A stretch of DNA of 64,000 nucleotides from Betaproteobacteria bacterium (lineage in GTDB: Bacteria; Pseudomonadota; Gammaproteobacteria; Burkholderiales; Usitatibacteraceae), in NCBI GenBank assembly GCA_016709665.1, contig JADJMI010000029.1, forward strand, positions 186,001-250,000, in the 5' to 3' direction. Positions 28,957 to 37,883 of the stretch are shown here, piece after piece. The translations under genes and the position numbers were made by a program. The notes beneath the pieces are model-generated. The model did not search any database and was not told the DNA's origin. It saw only the letters and a program-made list of their open reading frames with translations. Position 1 is the stretch's first letter. Each line of letters begins with the position of its first letter.

Positions 28957-29600
28957 TTCGGATCTTTCGGGGGCTTGGGCGGCGCGGCTTTCGCGCCCTC
29001 CACGGGAATCTCGACTTCTTTCTTGGGCGGCGTGTGCAGCCAGGTGACGGCGTCCTGCATGCGCCCGCCCGCCATGCGCGCAAGCAGGTCCAGGCTGCGG
29101 TCGAGCGCCTCGTCGATGGCGAGCTGCTCGTCGCGCCGGGCCTCGTGCAGGACGAAATCGGCGACGGCGTCCTTGTGGCCCGGGTGGCCGATGCCGATGC
29201 GAAGACGCAGGAATTCGCGCGTGCCCAGCACCTCGTCGATGTCGCGCAGGCCGTTGTGGCCCCCGGTGCCGCCGCCCGACTTGAGCTTCACGGTGCCCGG
29301 GGGCAGGTCCAGCTCGTCGTGCACGACGAGCATCTCGGCGGGCTCGATGCGATGGAAGCGCAGGAACGCACCGACGCTGCGGCCGCTCTCGTTCATGTAG
29401 GTCGCGGGCTTGAGCAGCCAGAAATCGCGGCCGCCCTCGCCCACCCGCGCCACCCATCCCGAGAACTTCGATTCCTTCGCCCAGCGGACGCCGCGGGCGG
29501 ACGCGATGGCGTCCACCCACCAGAAGCCGGCGTTGTGCCGGGTTCGCTCGTACTCGCGCCCGGGGTTGCCGAGGCCGACGATGAGGCGGGGAATGTGCAT
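28953..29600 (-). CDS. pth: Peptidyl-tRNA hydrolase
   Basis: The product (215 residues) recycles peptidyl-tRNAs dropped from the ribosome. It begins LIVGLGNPGREYERTRHNAGF with the catalytic histidine in RHNAGF. The conserved ATYMNESGRSVG and MLVVHDELDLPPG follow, then GGGTGGHNGLRDI. The C-terminal 25 residues are a Lys/Pro-rich extension. It is preceded by a terminator hairpin after rplY, so expression may be attenuated relative to rplY, and it overlaps ychF by 4 nt. Confidence 0.96.
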   Translation of the reverse strand: MHIPRLIVGLGNPGREYERTRHNAGFWWVDAIASARGVRWAKESKFSGWVARVGEGGRDFWLLKPATYMNESGRSVGAFLRFHRIEPAEMLVVHDELDLPPGTVKLKSGGGTGGHNGLRDIDEVLGTREFLRLRIGIGHPGHKDAVADFVLHEARRDEQLAIDEALDRSLDLLARMAGGRMQDAVTWLHTPPKKEVEIPVEGAKAAPPKPPKDPK

Positions 29601-29620
29601 GGTCAGGGGGAGTCGGAAAG

Positions 29621-29647
29621 AAAACGCCCGCCACGAGGGGCGGGCGT
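29621..29647 (-). terminator. Terminator hairpin after rplY
   Basis: ACGCCCGCC (29624-29632) pairs with GGCGGGCGT (29639-29647) around a 6-nt loop. On the minus strand the stem is followed by a T-rich tract. It lies between the rplY stop and the pth start, so it should limit read-through into pth-ychF. Confidence 0.75.
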
Positions 29648-29684
29648 CGTCCGCGGAACGGGGCGTGTGGGCTCCGGGCCGGGG

Positions 29685-30383
29685 TTACTTCTTCTTGTCG
29701 TCCTTCTTGCCCGCGTCCTTGGCCGGCTCGTCTTCCTTGGCCTTCTGGGCCGTGGTCGGGATGTCGGCCGCCGAGGGCGCCGCGGTGGCCGTGAGGTCCT
29801 CTTCCGCCGTGGCCTGGCGCGGGATCACGACGGTCGCGACCGTGATGTCGTCGCCCTTCAGGAGCGCGGTGGACTCCACGCCCGCGGGCAGCGTGATGCC
29901 CGAAACGTGCAGCGAGTGGCCGGCCTGGAGGTCCTTGAGATCGACCTCGATGAATTCCGGCAGGTCCTTCGGCAGGCAGGCGATGTCGAGGTCGTTCACG
30001 ATGTGCTGCACCGCGCCGCCGGCGAGCTTCACGCCCGGGGAGATCTCGGCGTTCACGAAGTGCAGGGGAACGCGCATGTGGATCTTCTTGTTCGCGTCCA
30101 CGCGCTGGAAATCCGCGTGCAGGATGAGATCCTTGAACGGGTGCATCTGGTAGTCGCGCAGAAGGACCTGGGACTTCTCGGTGCCGACCGAGAGGTCGAG
30201 AACGGAGGCGTGGAAGGCCTCGAGCTTCAGCTTGAAGTAGAGCTCCTTGTGGTCGAGCTGGATGGGCTGCGCGTCCTTGCCGGCGCCGTACAGGATGCCG
30301 GGCACCTTGGACTCGCGACGCAGACGGCGGCTCGCACCCGTTCCCTGCAGGCTTCGCGGTTCGGCTTTGATATCGATCTTCAT
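29685..30383 (-). CDS. rplY: 50S ribosomal protein L25/general stress protein Ctc
   Basis: The product (232 residues) is the long (Ctc-type) L25, which binds 5S rRNA. The N-terminal L25 domain carries GASRRLRRESKVPGILYG, and the C-terminal TL5/Ctc beta domain holds DLPEFIEVDLKDLQAGHSLH. It ends in a Lys/Asp-rich charged tail. The ATG at 30383 (MKIDIKAEPRS) has GGAG at good spacing; a GTG two codons earlier is less likely. prs-rplY-pth is the standard order. About 115 nt of non-coding DNA separates it from prs, with no clear promoter. Confidence 0.96.
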   Translation of the reverse strand: MKIDIKAEPRSLQGTGASRRLRRESKVPGILYGAGKDAQPIQLDHKELYFKLKLEAFHASVLDLSVGTEKSQVLLRDYQMHPFKDLILHADFQRVDANKKIHMRVPLHFVNAEISPGVKLAGGAVQHIVNDLDIACLPKDLPEFIEVDLKDLQAGHSLHVSGITLPAGVESTALLKGDDITVATVVIPRQATAEEDLTATAAPSAADIPTTAQKAKEDEPAKDAGKKDDKKK

Positions 30384-30498
30384 GTTCACTCCAGTTTCGA
30401 CGGGTGCCCGCGACCAGGCTGCCCGCCCTTCGAGGGGGAAACGGCCCCCTCACCCCGTTGCCCGCCTCCCGGAAGGGAAGCCGGCCGAATGCTTCGTC

Positions 30499-31449
30499 CT
30501 ACTCGACGAACAGCGAGCTCACCGAGCTTTCCTCGCAGATGCGCCGCATCGTCTCGGCCAGCAGCTCGGAGACGCTGATCTGGCGGATCTTCGGGCACGC
30601 GAGCGCATCGGGCTGCAGCGGAATCGTGTCCGTCACCACCAGCTCGTCGATGACCGACTTCTCGATGCGGCTCACCGCCGGCCCCGAGAGCACCGGGTGC
30701 GTGCAGTACGCCACGACGCGCTCGGCGCCGTGTTCCTTCAACGCCCGGGCGGCCTCGCACAGCGTGTTGGCCGTGTCGACCATGTCGTCCATGATCACGC
30801 ACGTGCGGCCGTTCACGTCCCCGATGATGTTCATCACCGTCGCCACGTTCGGGCGCGGGCGGCGCTTGTCGATGATCGCGAGGTCGCTTTCGAGGCGCTT
30901 CGCGATGGCCCGGGCCCGCACCACGCCGCCGACGTCCGGGGAGACGACGACCAGGTTCTTGTAGCCGTGCTTCCACAGGTCCCCGAGCAGGATGGGCGTC
31001 GCGTAGACGTTGTCCACCGGAATGTCGAAGAAGCCCTGGATCTGGTCCGCGTGCAGGTCCATCGTGAGCACGCGGTTCACGCCGGCCGCGGTCAGCATGT
31101 TCGCCACCACCTTGGCCGAGATCGCCACCCGGGCACTGCGGGGACGCCGGTCCTGGCGGGCGTAGCCGAAGTACGGCATCGCCGCGGTGATCCGCGCCGC
31201 GCTCGAGCGGCGCAGCGCGTCCACCATGATCATCAGCTCCATCAGCGTGTCGTTGGTCGGCGCGCAGGTCGACTGGAGCACGAAGACGTCCTTGCCGCGC
31301 ACGTTCTCGAGCAGCTCGACCATGACCTCGCCGTCGCTGAACTTCGAGACGCTCGCCTTGCCCAGCTGCACGTTGAGGTGGCGGGCCACCTTCTGCGCGA
31401 GCTTCGGGTTGGCGTTGCCCGTGAACACCATCAGGTTGTCGAAAGGCAT
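30499..31449 (-). CDS. prs: Ribose-phosphate pyrophosphokinase
   Basis: The product (316 residues) makes PRPP from ribose-5-phosphate and ATP for nucleotide, His, Trp and NAD synthesis. It starts MPFDNLMVFTGNANPKLAQ; the flexible-loop region YARQDRRPR and the PRPP-binding loop VIMDDMVDTANTLC are intact. The ATG at 31449 is chosen since the upstream open frame runs into tRNA-Gln. The tRNA gene lies 44 nt upstream on the same strand and probably shares the transcript. Confidence 0.97.
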   Translation of the reverse strand: MPFDNLMVFTGNANPKLAQKVARHLNVQLGKASVSKFSDGEVMVELLENVRGKDVFVLQSTCAPTNDTLMELMIMVDALRRSSAARITAAMPYFGYARQDRRPRSARVAISAKVVANMLTAAGVNRVLTMDLHADQIQGFFDIPVDNVYATPILLGDLWKHGYKNLVVVSPDVGGVVRARAIAKRLESDLAIIDKRRPRPNVATVMNIIGDVNGRTCVIMDDMVDTANTLCEAARALKEHGAERVVAYCTHPVLSGPAVSRIEKSVIDELVVTDTIPLQPDALACPKIRQISVSELLAETMRRICEESSVSSLFVE

Positions 31450-31493
31450 CGCCGTCTCTTTCGCTTCGCACACGTGGGGCCGGAAGGAAGGGG

Positions 31494-31567
31494 CAGGGGA
31501 GGAAGGATTCGAACCTTCGAATGCTGGAATCAAAATCCAGTGCCTTAACCAACTTGGCGACTCCCCT
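31494..31567 (-). tRNA. tRNA-Gln (anticodon TTG)
   Basis: The 74-nt cloverleaf has an acceptor stem AGGGGAG/CTCCCCT with discriminator G, and an anticodon arm CTGGA-TTTTGAT-TCCAG giving anticodon TTG. The T-arm is GAAGG-TTCGAAT-CCTTC. The terminal CCA is not encoded. It sits between ispE and prs, the usual place in beta- and gammaproteobacteria. Confidence 0.96.
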
Positions 31568-31608
31568 ACCGGCCGGCGGGCCTTTCGGGCCTGCCGGTTA
31601 CTGCCCTG

Positions 31609-32453
31609 CTACCGCGCGAGAGGGTGCTTTTCCAAGCCTCGCGCGACGAATCCCTTCATGCCAGCGGGAAGCTTCCCGTGGACAGCCTCTGCCGACTCCC
31701 GGTCCGCAAACCGGGCAAACACGCAGGCACCGGAGCCGGTGAGGCGCCCCCCACCCTGGGTCGAAAGCCATTCCAGGTGCTCGCGAACCGGGGGGTACCG
31801 CAGGGCTACGACCGGCTCGAGGTCATTCTTGAATTTCCCCGACCCGCCATGCGCAGAAAAGTCTGCCATTTTAAGGGGTTCCGTATCCCGGGTCAATTTG
31901 GCCGCCCCGAAGACGGCGGCGGTCGGGACCCCGACCGCGGGACGAGCACGAGGTACCACGCGGGCGGCAGGTCCAGTGCGGCCAGCCGCTCGCCGATTCC
32001 CTCCACCCAGGCGTTGCGCCCGAAGATGAAAAAGGGAACGTCGGCCCCCAGCCGCGCGCCCAGGGCCTGCAGGGCCGGCCGGTCGAGGCCGGTTCCCCAC
32101 AACCGGTCCAGGGCGAGAAGCGTCGTGGCCGCATCGGAGCTGCCGCCGCCCAGGCCCCCGCCCATCGGCAGGTGCTTGTCGACCTCGATATCGGCCCCCA
32201 GGCGGGTGCCGGTTTCCCGTTGCAGCAGGCGCGCGGCACGCACCACGAGGTCCGATTCCGGCGGCACGCCTTCGAGATCGCTCACGCGGTGGATGACGCC
32301 ATCCTCGCGACGCCGGAACCGCAAGGTGTCGGCCGCATCGATGAGGGTGAAGGCGCTCTGCAGGAGGTGGTAGCCGTCGGGGCGGCGACCCACCACGTGC
32401 AGGAAGAGATTCAGCTTGGCGGGTGCGGGGTAGTCCGGGCCGGGCAACTTCAT
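31609..32453 (-). CDS. ispE: 4-diphosphocytidyl-2-C-methyl-D-erythritol kinase, frameshifted
   Basis: IspE is the GHMP kinase of the non-mevalonate isoprenoid pathway. From ATG 32453 the frame gives PAPAKLNLFLHVVGRRPDGY, the ATP loop LPMGGGLGGGSSDAA and GADVPFFIFGRNAW, up to WYLVLVP. The second half (VGVPTAAVFGAAKLTRDTEP, then LTGSGACVFARF) lies one frame over and ends at 31609. Adding one G on the + strand in the GGG at 31939-31941 joins the halves into 281 residues, the usual length. Without the base the protein would stop at 31893 and lack the C-terminal lobe. The pathway is normally essential, so sequence error is the likeliest cause. lolB lies 3 nt upstream. Confidence 0.9.
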
Positions 32454-32456
32454 CGA

Positions 32457-32984
32457 TCACTCCGCCGGCGTTCGGTAGCGGTCGACCACCAGCTTCACCA
32501 CCGATTGCTCGCGCGTCGCCACCACGCGGCGGGCGACCGTTCGTCCGGATGCTTCCTGGGTCTCCGGCACCTCCACGGCCCAGCCCTGCGCCGAAGCCCC
32601 CGTCGGGACCCGGGCGTGCAGCCAGGCGATGAACTGCGCGCGATCGATCGAAGCCGAAAGCAGGTGCGAGGTGAGGTCCGAGAAGGTGCCGTACTCGATG
32701 GGCGTGTGACCGGGCCGGTTCAGCAGGTAGCCGCCCGCGCCGCCGCCCTCGATGAGCGCGAGGTCGCCGCCCACGGGCGTCGAAAGCGCGATCTCGTCGC
32801 GATCGCCGCGATGCGTCCAGCGGATCCGGACGATTTCCCCGGCGCCGTCCTGCGCGACCGAAAGGCGGCCGGCCATGTCGAAGGACGCGGGCAGGCCTTC
32901 CAGCGAGACGGGCGGGGGCGGCGCGAGCGCGGCGCAGGCCGCGAGAAGCACGGCCGCGGCGCCCGCAACCAGGCGGGCAAGCAT
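32457..32984 (-). CDS. lolB: Outer-membrane lipoprotein LolB
   Basis: The product (175 residues) is the receptor that takes lipoproteins from LolA and inserts them into the outer membrane. The lipoprotein signal ends in LLAAC (Cys17). The region FDMAGRLSVAQ and the WLHARV segment fit the LolB/LolA fold. The ATG at 32984 is the only start giving a signal peptide. It is 11 nt behind the TPR gene and 3 nt ahead of ispE, the conserved lolB-ispE pair. Confidence 0.93.
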   Translation of the reverse strand: MLARLVAGAAAVLLAACAALAPPPPVSLEGLPASFDMAGRLSVAQDGAGEIVRIRWTHRGDRDEIALSTPVGGDLALIEGGGAGGYLLNRPGHTPIEYGTFSDLTSHLLSASIDRAQFIAWLHARVPTGASAQGWAVEVPETQEASGRTVARRVVATREQSVVKLVVDRYRTPAE

Positions 32985-32995
32985 GGCAGGGCGGA

Positions 32996-34669
32996 TCAGG
33001 GCTTGAACTTCTGCATGACCCCGAGAAGCGTCTCGTGGTTCGGGTTCTCCGTGAGCGCGGCCTGCCAGATGCGGTTCGCCTCGTCGCGCTCGCCGAGCTT
33101 CCAGAGGACTTCGCCCAGGTGGGCGGCGATCTCCGGATCGGGCCGCGCGGCGTGCGCGAGACGCAGGTTCTTCGCCGCGTCCTCGAGGTTGCCGCGGCGG
33201 TACTGCACCCAGCCGAGACTGTCGAGGATGAAAGGATCGCCGGGCGCGAGCTTGAGGGCCTTCTCGATGAGGCCCTGCGCCTCCTCGAGGCGCTCGGTGC
33301 GGTCCGCGAGGGTGTAGCCGAGCGCGTTGTAGGCGTGCGCGTAGTCGGGCTTCAGCTCGATGACGCGGCGCAGGTCGGACTCGAGCACATCGAGCCTGTT
33401 GACGCGCTCGGCCGCCATCGCGCGGTCGTAGCGAAGCTCGAAGGATTCCGGGAACTGCGCCACGGCCTGCGAGAGCATCTCGTAGGTGTCGCCCCAGGCG
33501 CGCGCGTCGCGCAGGAGCTGCGCCTCGATCTGGATCATCTGGATGCGGTCGTCCTGGGTGCGCGGCTCGATCGCCTGCAGGTATTCGCGTCCCTTCGCGA
33601 GGCCGTCGCGCTTGGCGACGAGCGTGGCGATGCGAAGCTGGGAACGCATCCAGTCCTGGCCTTCGACCTTGCGGTACCAGTCGATCGCGTCCTCGGGCTT
33701 CTTCTGGCCCTCGGCGACCTGCCCCAGGAGCTGGTAGACCGCGCCGGGATCCGGGTGCCCGAGGGCGAGCGAGCGACGCAGGGCCTCGTCGGCCTCCGCG
33801 TAGTCTCCCGCCTGCAGCGCGAGCAGCCCCACCGCGTACGGCAGCTGCGGGTCGGCCGGCGCGAGCTTCTCGGCCGTGCGGAATGCCGTGCGCGCCTCCG
33901 CCTTTCGCCGCGCGTCGGGGTATTCGCGGGCGAGTTGCAGCCACGCGTCTTTCGATTGCGGGTACCGGGCGACGAAGGCTTCGTAGAAGGGGATCACCTG
34001 GGCCGGAGCGAGCTTGCGCAGCACCTGCGCGTGCAGGATCGCGGCCTGCGCCCAGTCCGGGCGCGCCTCGAGCGTCGCGAGCGATTCGGCGCGGGCCGTC
34101 TCGTCCTCGCCCGCCAGGAGCGCGGCCACGCCCAGGGCGTAGTGCGTCTCCGGGAGCGCCGCATAGGGTCCGCAGAGGGTGCGCACCGAGGCGAGCACGG
34201 CCTTCTTGTCCGGGAACTTCGCGAAGAAATACGAGAGCTGCGTGATGAGGAGCGCCCGGTCGCCGCTCTCGGCCACGATCGCGGCCACGGATTCCGTGGC
34301 CTTGTCGAGCTCGCCGCGGCTGCCCAGGAGGGACGCGACGAGGTCGCGGCCCAGGGGATTCTCGGGTTCCAGTTCGACGAGGAGCGCCGCGAGTTCCAGC
34401 GCGGGCTCGAGCGCCCGCGCACGGATGGCGATCTCGACGGCGCGCCGGGCGACGAGCGGGTCGCGCGTCTCCTTGGCGAGCCTAGACAGGGTACCGAGCG
34501 CCACGCCCGTTTCGCCGCGCTGCGCCGCCACCTCGGCGGCGAGGAACTCGAAAATCGCGCCTTCGCGGCTGGTCGGCCCGGAACGGCCGGGCTGGGCAGC
34601 CGCACCCGTCGCGAGCCCCGCGATCGCGGCCGCCAGTGCGACCCTCGTCTTCCAGCGCCTTGCCGTCAT
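32996..34669 (-). CDS. Secreted tetratricopeptide-repeat protein
   Basis: The product (557 residues) has a Sec signal (VALAAAIAGLATGAAAQ) followed by many TPR-like helical pairs, clearest at ELKPDYAHAYNALGYTLADR, LAPGDPFILDSLGWVQYRRG and ARPDPEIAAHLGEVLWKLGE. It should be periplasmic. TPR proteins at this position upstream of lolB are common in betaproteobacteria, but their partners are not established; a role in envelope assembly alongside LolB is only a contextual inference. ATG 34669 has GGAG 8 nt upstream and is preferred to a TTG one codon earlier. It is divergent from mutM. Confidence 0.88.
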   Translation of the reverse strand: MTARRWKTRVALAAAIAGLATGAAAQPGRSGPTSREGAIFEFLAAEVAAQRGETGVALGTLSRLAKETRDPLVARRAVEIAIRARALEPALELAALLVELEPENPLGRDLVASLLGSRGELDKATESVAAIVAESGDRALLITQLSYFFAKFPDKKAVLASVRTLCGPYAALPETHYALGVAALLAGEDETARAESLATLEARPDWAQAAILHAQVLRKLAPAQVIPFYEAFVARYPQSKDAWLQLAREYPDARRKAEARTAFRTAEKLAPADPQLPYAVGLLALQAGDYAEADEALRRSLALGHPDPGAVYQLLGQVAEGQKKPEDAIDWYRKVEGQDWMRSQLRIATLVAKRDGLAKGREYLQAIEPRTQDDRIQMIQIEAQLLRDARAWGDTYEMLSQAVAQFPESFELRYDRAMAAERVNRLDVLESDLRRVIELKPDYAHAYNALGYTLADRTERLEEAQGLIEKALKLAPGDPFILDSLGWVQYRRGNLEDAAKNLRLAHAARPDPEIAAHLGEVLWKLGERDEANRIWQAALTENPNHETLLGVMQKFKP

Positions 34670-34795
34670 CAAATGTGCTCCTGGAGGCGGCAGGGAACAC
34701 CGCCCGGGCGATCATCATAGTGCTTTTCGTGCCGGCTTCCACCGGCCTTCGGACCCGTTCGACCGCGACCGGGCGCCCGCGTTTCCCCCCGGTCG

Positions 34796-34801
34796 TATAA
34801 T
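34796..34801 (+). promoter_or_regulatory. -10 hexamer for mutM
   Basis: TATAAT lies 38 nt before the mutM ATG in the 170-nt divergent region between the TPR gene and mutM. No -35 hexamer close to consensus was found at 16-18 nt spacing. Confidence 0.5.
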
Positions 34802-34839
34802 CGCTTCCCCATCCCGCCCAATCGCACCCGTCCTCCCCG

Positions 34840-35652
34840 ATGCCGGAACTGCCGGAAGTCGAGACGACCCGACGCGGGCTCCTGCCCCATGTCGTCGGAC
34901 GCCGTATCCGGGACGTGGTGGTCCGGGAGCCGCGCCTTCGCTGGCCGGTGCCGGGCGACCTCGCCCGTCGGATGAACGGCGAGTGCGTCCGCGACATCCG
35001 CCGGCGGGGCAAGTACCTGCTCTTCGACGTGGGCGACGGCCACCTGCTGGTGCACCTGGGCATGTCGGGCAGCCTCACCCTCGTCCCGCGCGACACGCCG
35101 CCGCGGCGCCACGACCACGTGGACCTCGCGCTCGAGGGCGAGTCCACGCTGCGGCTCAACGATCCCCGGCGCTTCGGCGCCGTGCTCTGGGTGAAGCGCC
35201 CCGAGACCCACGCGCTGCTGGCGTCGCTCGGCGTCGAACCCTTCGACGCGTCCTTCGGCGGGGAACTGCTGCAACGCCTGGCGAAGGGGCGGCGGGTGCC
35301 GGTGAAGCTGTTTCTCATGAACGCCCGCCTGGTGAGCGGCATCGGCAACATCTACGCGAACGAGGCGCTCTTCGCCGCGGGCGTGCACCCGTCCCGCCCT
35401 TCGGGCAGGCTCTCGCGCGAACGGTGGGACCGCCTGGCCGCGGCGATCCGGAGCACCCTCGAGCGGGCGCTCGCGGCCGGCGGCAGCACGCTGCGCGACT
35501 TCGTGGGCGGGGACGGGCAGCCGGGCCATTTCCAGAACGACCATGCCGTCTACGGCCGCGCGGGCGAGCCCTGCCCGGCCTGCGGCACGGCCATCCGCGG
35601 CACCCGCCATGCCGGTCGCGCCACCTACTACTGCGGATCGTGCCAGCGATGA
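34840..35652 (+). CDS. mutM: Formamidopyrimidine-DNA glycosylase (Fpg)
   Basis: The product (270 residues) removes 8-oxoguanine and formamidopyrimidines and cleaves the abasic site. It starts MPELPEVETTRRGL, with the catalytic Pro2 and Glu3. The helix-two-turn-helix holds LFLMNARLVSGIGNIYANEAL, and the C-terminal zinc finger reads CPACG...YYCGSC with spacing typical of Fpg. Its stop overlaps the start of a dynamin-like GTPase gene (ATGA), an unusual partner. Confidence 0.97.
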   Translation: MPELPEVETTRRGLLPHVVGRRIRDVVVREPRLRWPVPGDLARRMNGECVRDIRRRGKYLLFDVGDGHLLVHLGMSGSLTLVPRDTPPRRHDHVDLALEGESTLRLNDPRRFGAVLWVKRPETHALLASLGVEPFDASFGGELLQRLAKGRRVPVKLFLMNARLVSGIGNIYANEALFAAGVHPSRPSGRLSRERWDRLAAAIRSTLERALAAGGSTLRDFVGGDGQPGHFQNDHAVYGRAGEPCPACGTAIRGTRHAGRATYYCGSCQR

Positions 35653-37604
35653 GCACCGCCCGTTCCGGCCGGAGCCTGGGCGCGTTCGAACCGAGCCTCG
35701 CGCAGCTTCGCGACTGGCGCCAGCGCACGGCCGACGCGCTCGCGCAACTGCGGCGCTGGGCCCTCGTGAACCAGCTCACGGACGAGCACACCGCGATGCG
35801 CCTCGCGCACCTGGAGCGTCGCCTGTCCTCGGAACGGCTGTCGATCGCCTTCGTCGCGGAAGTCTCGCGCGGCAAGAGCGAACTCATCAACGCGCTTTTC
35901 TTCGCCGACCTCGGCGCGCGCCTGCTGCCCGCCGGCGCCGGCCTCACGACGATGTGTCCGGCGGAGATCTTCCACGATGCGACGCGTCCGCCTTCCATCC
36001 GGGTGCTGGCGATCGAGTCGCGCGAGGAGTCCCGCGCGCTGCGCGAGCACATCGCCGATTCGGCCACCTGGCGGGAAATCCCCCTGGACCCGGGCCGTCC
36101 CGAGACGCTGGCGGAAGCCTTCGAAGTCCTTTCGGAAACGCAGGTCGTGGCGGCGAGCGAAGCCCATGCGCTGGGACTGCCCGTCGAGGGTGCCGCGAGC
36201 GCCGAGATCCCGCGATGGCGCTACGCGCTCGTGAACTTCCCGCACCCGCTGCTCGAGATGGGGCTCGTCATCCTCGACACGCCCGGGCTCAACTCGCTGG
36301 GCAACGAACCCGAGCTCACGCTCCACCGCCTGCCCGAGGCCGACGCGATCGTGTTCGTCCTGTCGGTGGACACGGGCGCCACGCGTTCGGATCTCGACCT
36401 GTGGCGCCGGCACGTGGAGCCGCTCGAGGAGACCGCGGGCGCGCGCTACATCGTGCTCAACAAGATCGACGGCCTGCGCGACGGCCTCAAGCCCGAGTCG
36501 CAGGTGTTCGGCGAGATCGACCGGCAGGTACGGGCCACGGCCGAGGCGCTGCGGGTCGCGCCGACGCAGGTGTTCGCCCTGTCGGCGAAGCAGGGGCTCG
36601 TCGCGCGCATCCAGGGCGACGGCGACGGGTTCGCGAAAAGCCGGCTGTACCGCCTCGAGCAGGCTCTTGCCGGCGGCCTCGTGCACGCGCGGCAGGTGGA
36701 CCACGCGGCGGCCGTGGGCGCCGAGGCGCGCGCGCTCCTCGCCGAATCGCGCGCGCTCATCGACAGCCGGCGCGGCTTCGTCGAGGACCAGGTCGCCGAG
36801 CTTTCGCAACTGCAGGGGCGCAACCAGAAACTGGTCGACACGCTGGGCCGCAAGGCGGCCGACGAGCGCAAGCGCATCGAGGAGGCGAGGGCCGCGCTGG
36901 TGGGCCTGCGCGCCGTGCACAACCGGCTTGCCGACGAGCTCGCCGGCCTGCTCGACCCCAACCGGGCCCGCGACGACGGAATCAAGGCCCGCGCCGCGGT
37001 GGTCGCGAGCCCGTTCAGCGCGGGCATCGGCGGGGCGGTCGACGCGTACTTCCGCGAGGTCGGCGGTCGCATCGAGCGGGCGATCGCCGTGATCCACGAG
37101 GTGAAGGTGATGATGGTCACCGTGAACCGCAAGTTCGCCGCCGAGTACGGCATCTCGCCGGTCGAGGTGGCCGATTTCGCGACGGATCGCTTCCCGCTGG
37201 AGCTCGATCGCCTGGAGGCGGTGTGCCGGCGCGAGCTGAAGAGCGCCTCGAGCCTGCTCACGCGCGGCAGCGGGAAGCTCGCGGCCCTGTTCTTCGATTC
37301 GGTCGCGCTCAAGGCGATCCACGTCTTCGAGATCGCCGACCGGGAGGTTCGCGTGTGGATGAACGCCTTCATCCGCCCCCTCGAGGCGCAGGTGAGCGCC
37401 TTCCAGGAGCAGGCCAACTACCGCATCGAGGGCATGGCGCGCATCCGCAACGCCGAAGGGGACCTCATCGACCGCGTCGGGGAACTGCAGCACTACCTCG
37501 ACGAGCAGGTGCGCCTCTCGCGCGAATGGGACGGGCACCAGGAGCGCATCCAGGCCCTGCTCGCGGTGCGGGAAGCCACCCTCGCCCCCGGCGACTCGGA
37601 CTAG
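35649..37604 (+). CDS. Dynamin-like GTPase
   Basis: The product (651 residues) is a bacterial dynamin-family GTPase. Walker A/G1 is AEVSRGKS (A70 to S77), with Ala in place of the usual first Gly. G3 is LDTPGLNSLG, followed by a further insertion, and G4 is LNKIDG. The remainder is strongly helical with long coiled-coil-like stretches (about residues 355-430), and conserved blocks such as VMMVTVNRKFAAEYGISPV. No clear transmembrane helix is visible, so membrane contact would be peripheral. Bacterial dynamins remodel membranes in stress or division. The ATG overlaps the mutM stop, so the two are translationally coupled; the stop overlaps the convergent ferredoxin stop in CTAG. Confidence 0.88.
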   Translation: MSTARSGRSLGAFEPSLAQLRDWRQRTADALAQLRRWALVNQLTDEHTAMRLAHLERRLSSERLSIAFVAEVSRGKSELINALFFADLGARLLPAGAGLTTMCPAEIFHDATRPPSIRVLAIESREESRALREHIADSATWREIPLDPGRPETLAEAFEVLSETQVVAASEAHALGLPVEGAASAEIPRWRYALVNFPHPLLEMGLVILDTPGLNSLGNEPELTLHRLPEADAIVFVLSVDTGATRSDLDLWRRHVEPLEETAGARYIVLNKIDGLRDGLKPESQVFGEIDRQVRATAEALRVAPTQVFALSAKQGLVARIQGDGDGFAKSRLYRLEQALAGGLVHARQVDHAAAVGAEARALLAESRALIDSRRGFVEDQVAELSQLQGRNQKLVDTLGRKAADERKRIEEARAALVGLRAVHNRLADELAGLLDPNRARDDGIKARAAVVASPFSAGIGGAVDAYFREVGGRIERAIAVIHEVKVMMVTVNRKFAAEYGISPVEVADFATDRFPLELDRLEAVCRRELKSASSLLTRGSGKLAALFFDSVALKAIHVFEIADREVRVWMNAFIRPLEAQVSAFQEQANYRIEGMARIRNAEGDLIDRVGELQHYLDEQVRLSREWDGHQERIQALLAVREATLAPGDSD

Positions 37605-37870
37605 GCCTTCGCCCGGGCGATCCCCGCGGCGACCAGGCTCACGTACTTCACCTCGAGGGCTTCACGCGTTTCGACGTGTTCCGGGTCGAGCGGGATGCAA
37701 TCGACGGGGCACACCTCGCGGCACTGGGGCGTGTCGAAATGGCCGACGCACTCCGTGCACTTGCCCGGATCGATGACGTAGATCTCCTCGCCCGCCGAAA
37801 TGGCCCCGTTGGGGCATTCGGGCTCGCAGACGTCGCAGTTGATGCACTGGTCCGTGATCTTGAGGGCCAT
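37601..37870 (-). CDS. YfhL-type 2[4Fe-4S] ferredoxin
   Basis: The product (89 residues) has two cysteine motifs, CINCDVCEPECPNGAI and the longer-spaced CTECVGHFDTPQCREVCPVD, typical of the YfhL/Alvin ferredoxins with an insertion in the second motif. It is a small soluble electron carrier with low-potential clusters. The ATG at 37870 gives MALKITDQCIN, the family start. It follows coaD by 13 nt on the same strand, a pairing common in betaproteobacteria. Confidence 0.95.
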   Translation of the reverse strand: MALKITDQCINCDVCEPECPNGAISAGEEIYVIDPGKCTECVGHFDTPQCREVCPVDCIPLDPEHVETREALEVKYVSLVAAGIARAKA

Positions 37871-37883
37871 CCGGCGCCTGGGT

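Noticed and set aside
34673..34839. A promoter for the TPR-lolB-ispE transcript (TATGAT on the minus strand near 34714-34719)
   Set aside because: Only a partial -10 match and no -35 at acceptable spacing; too weak to list.
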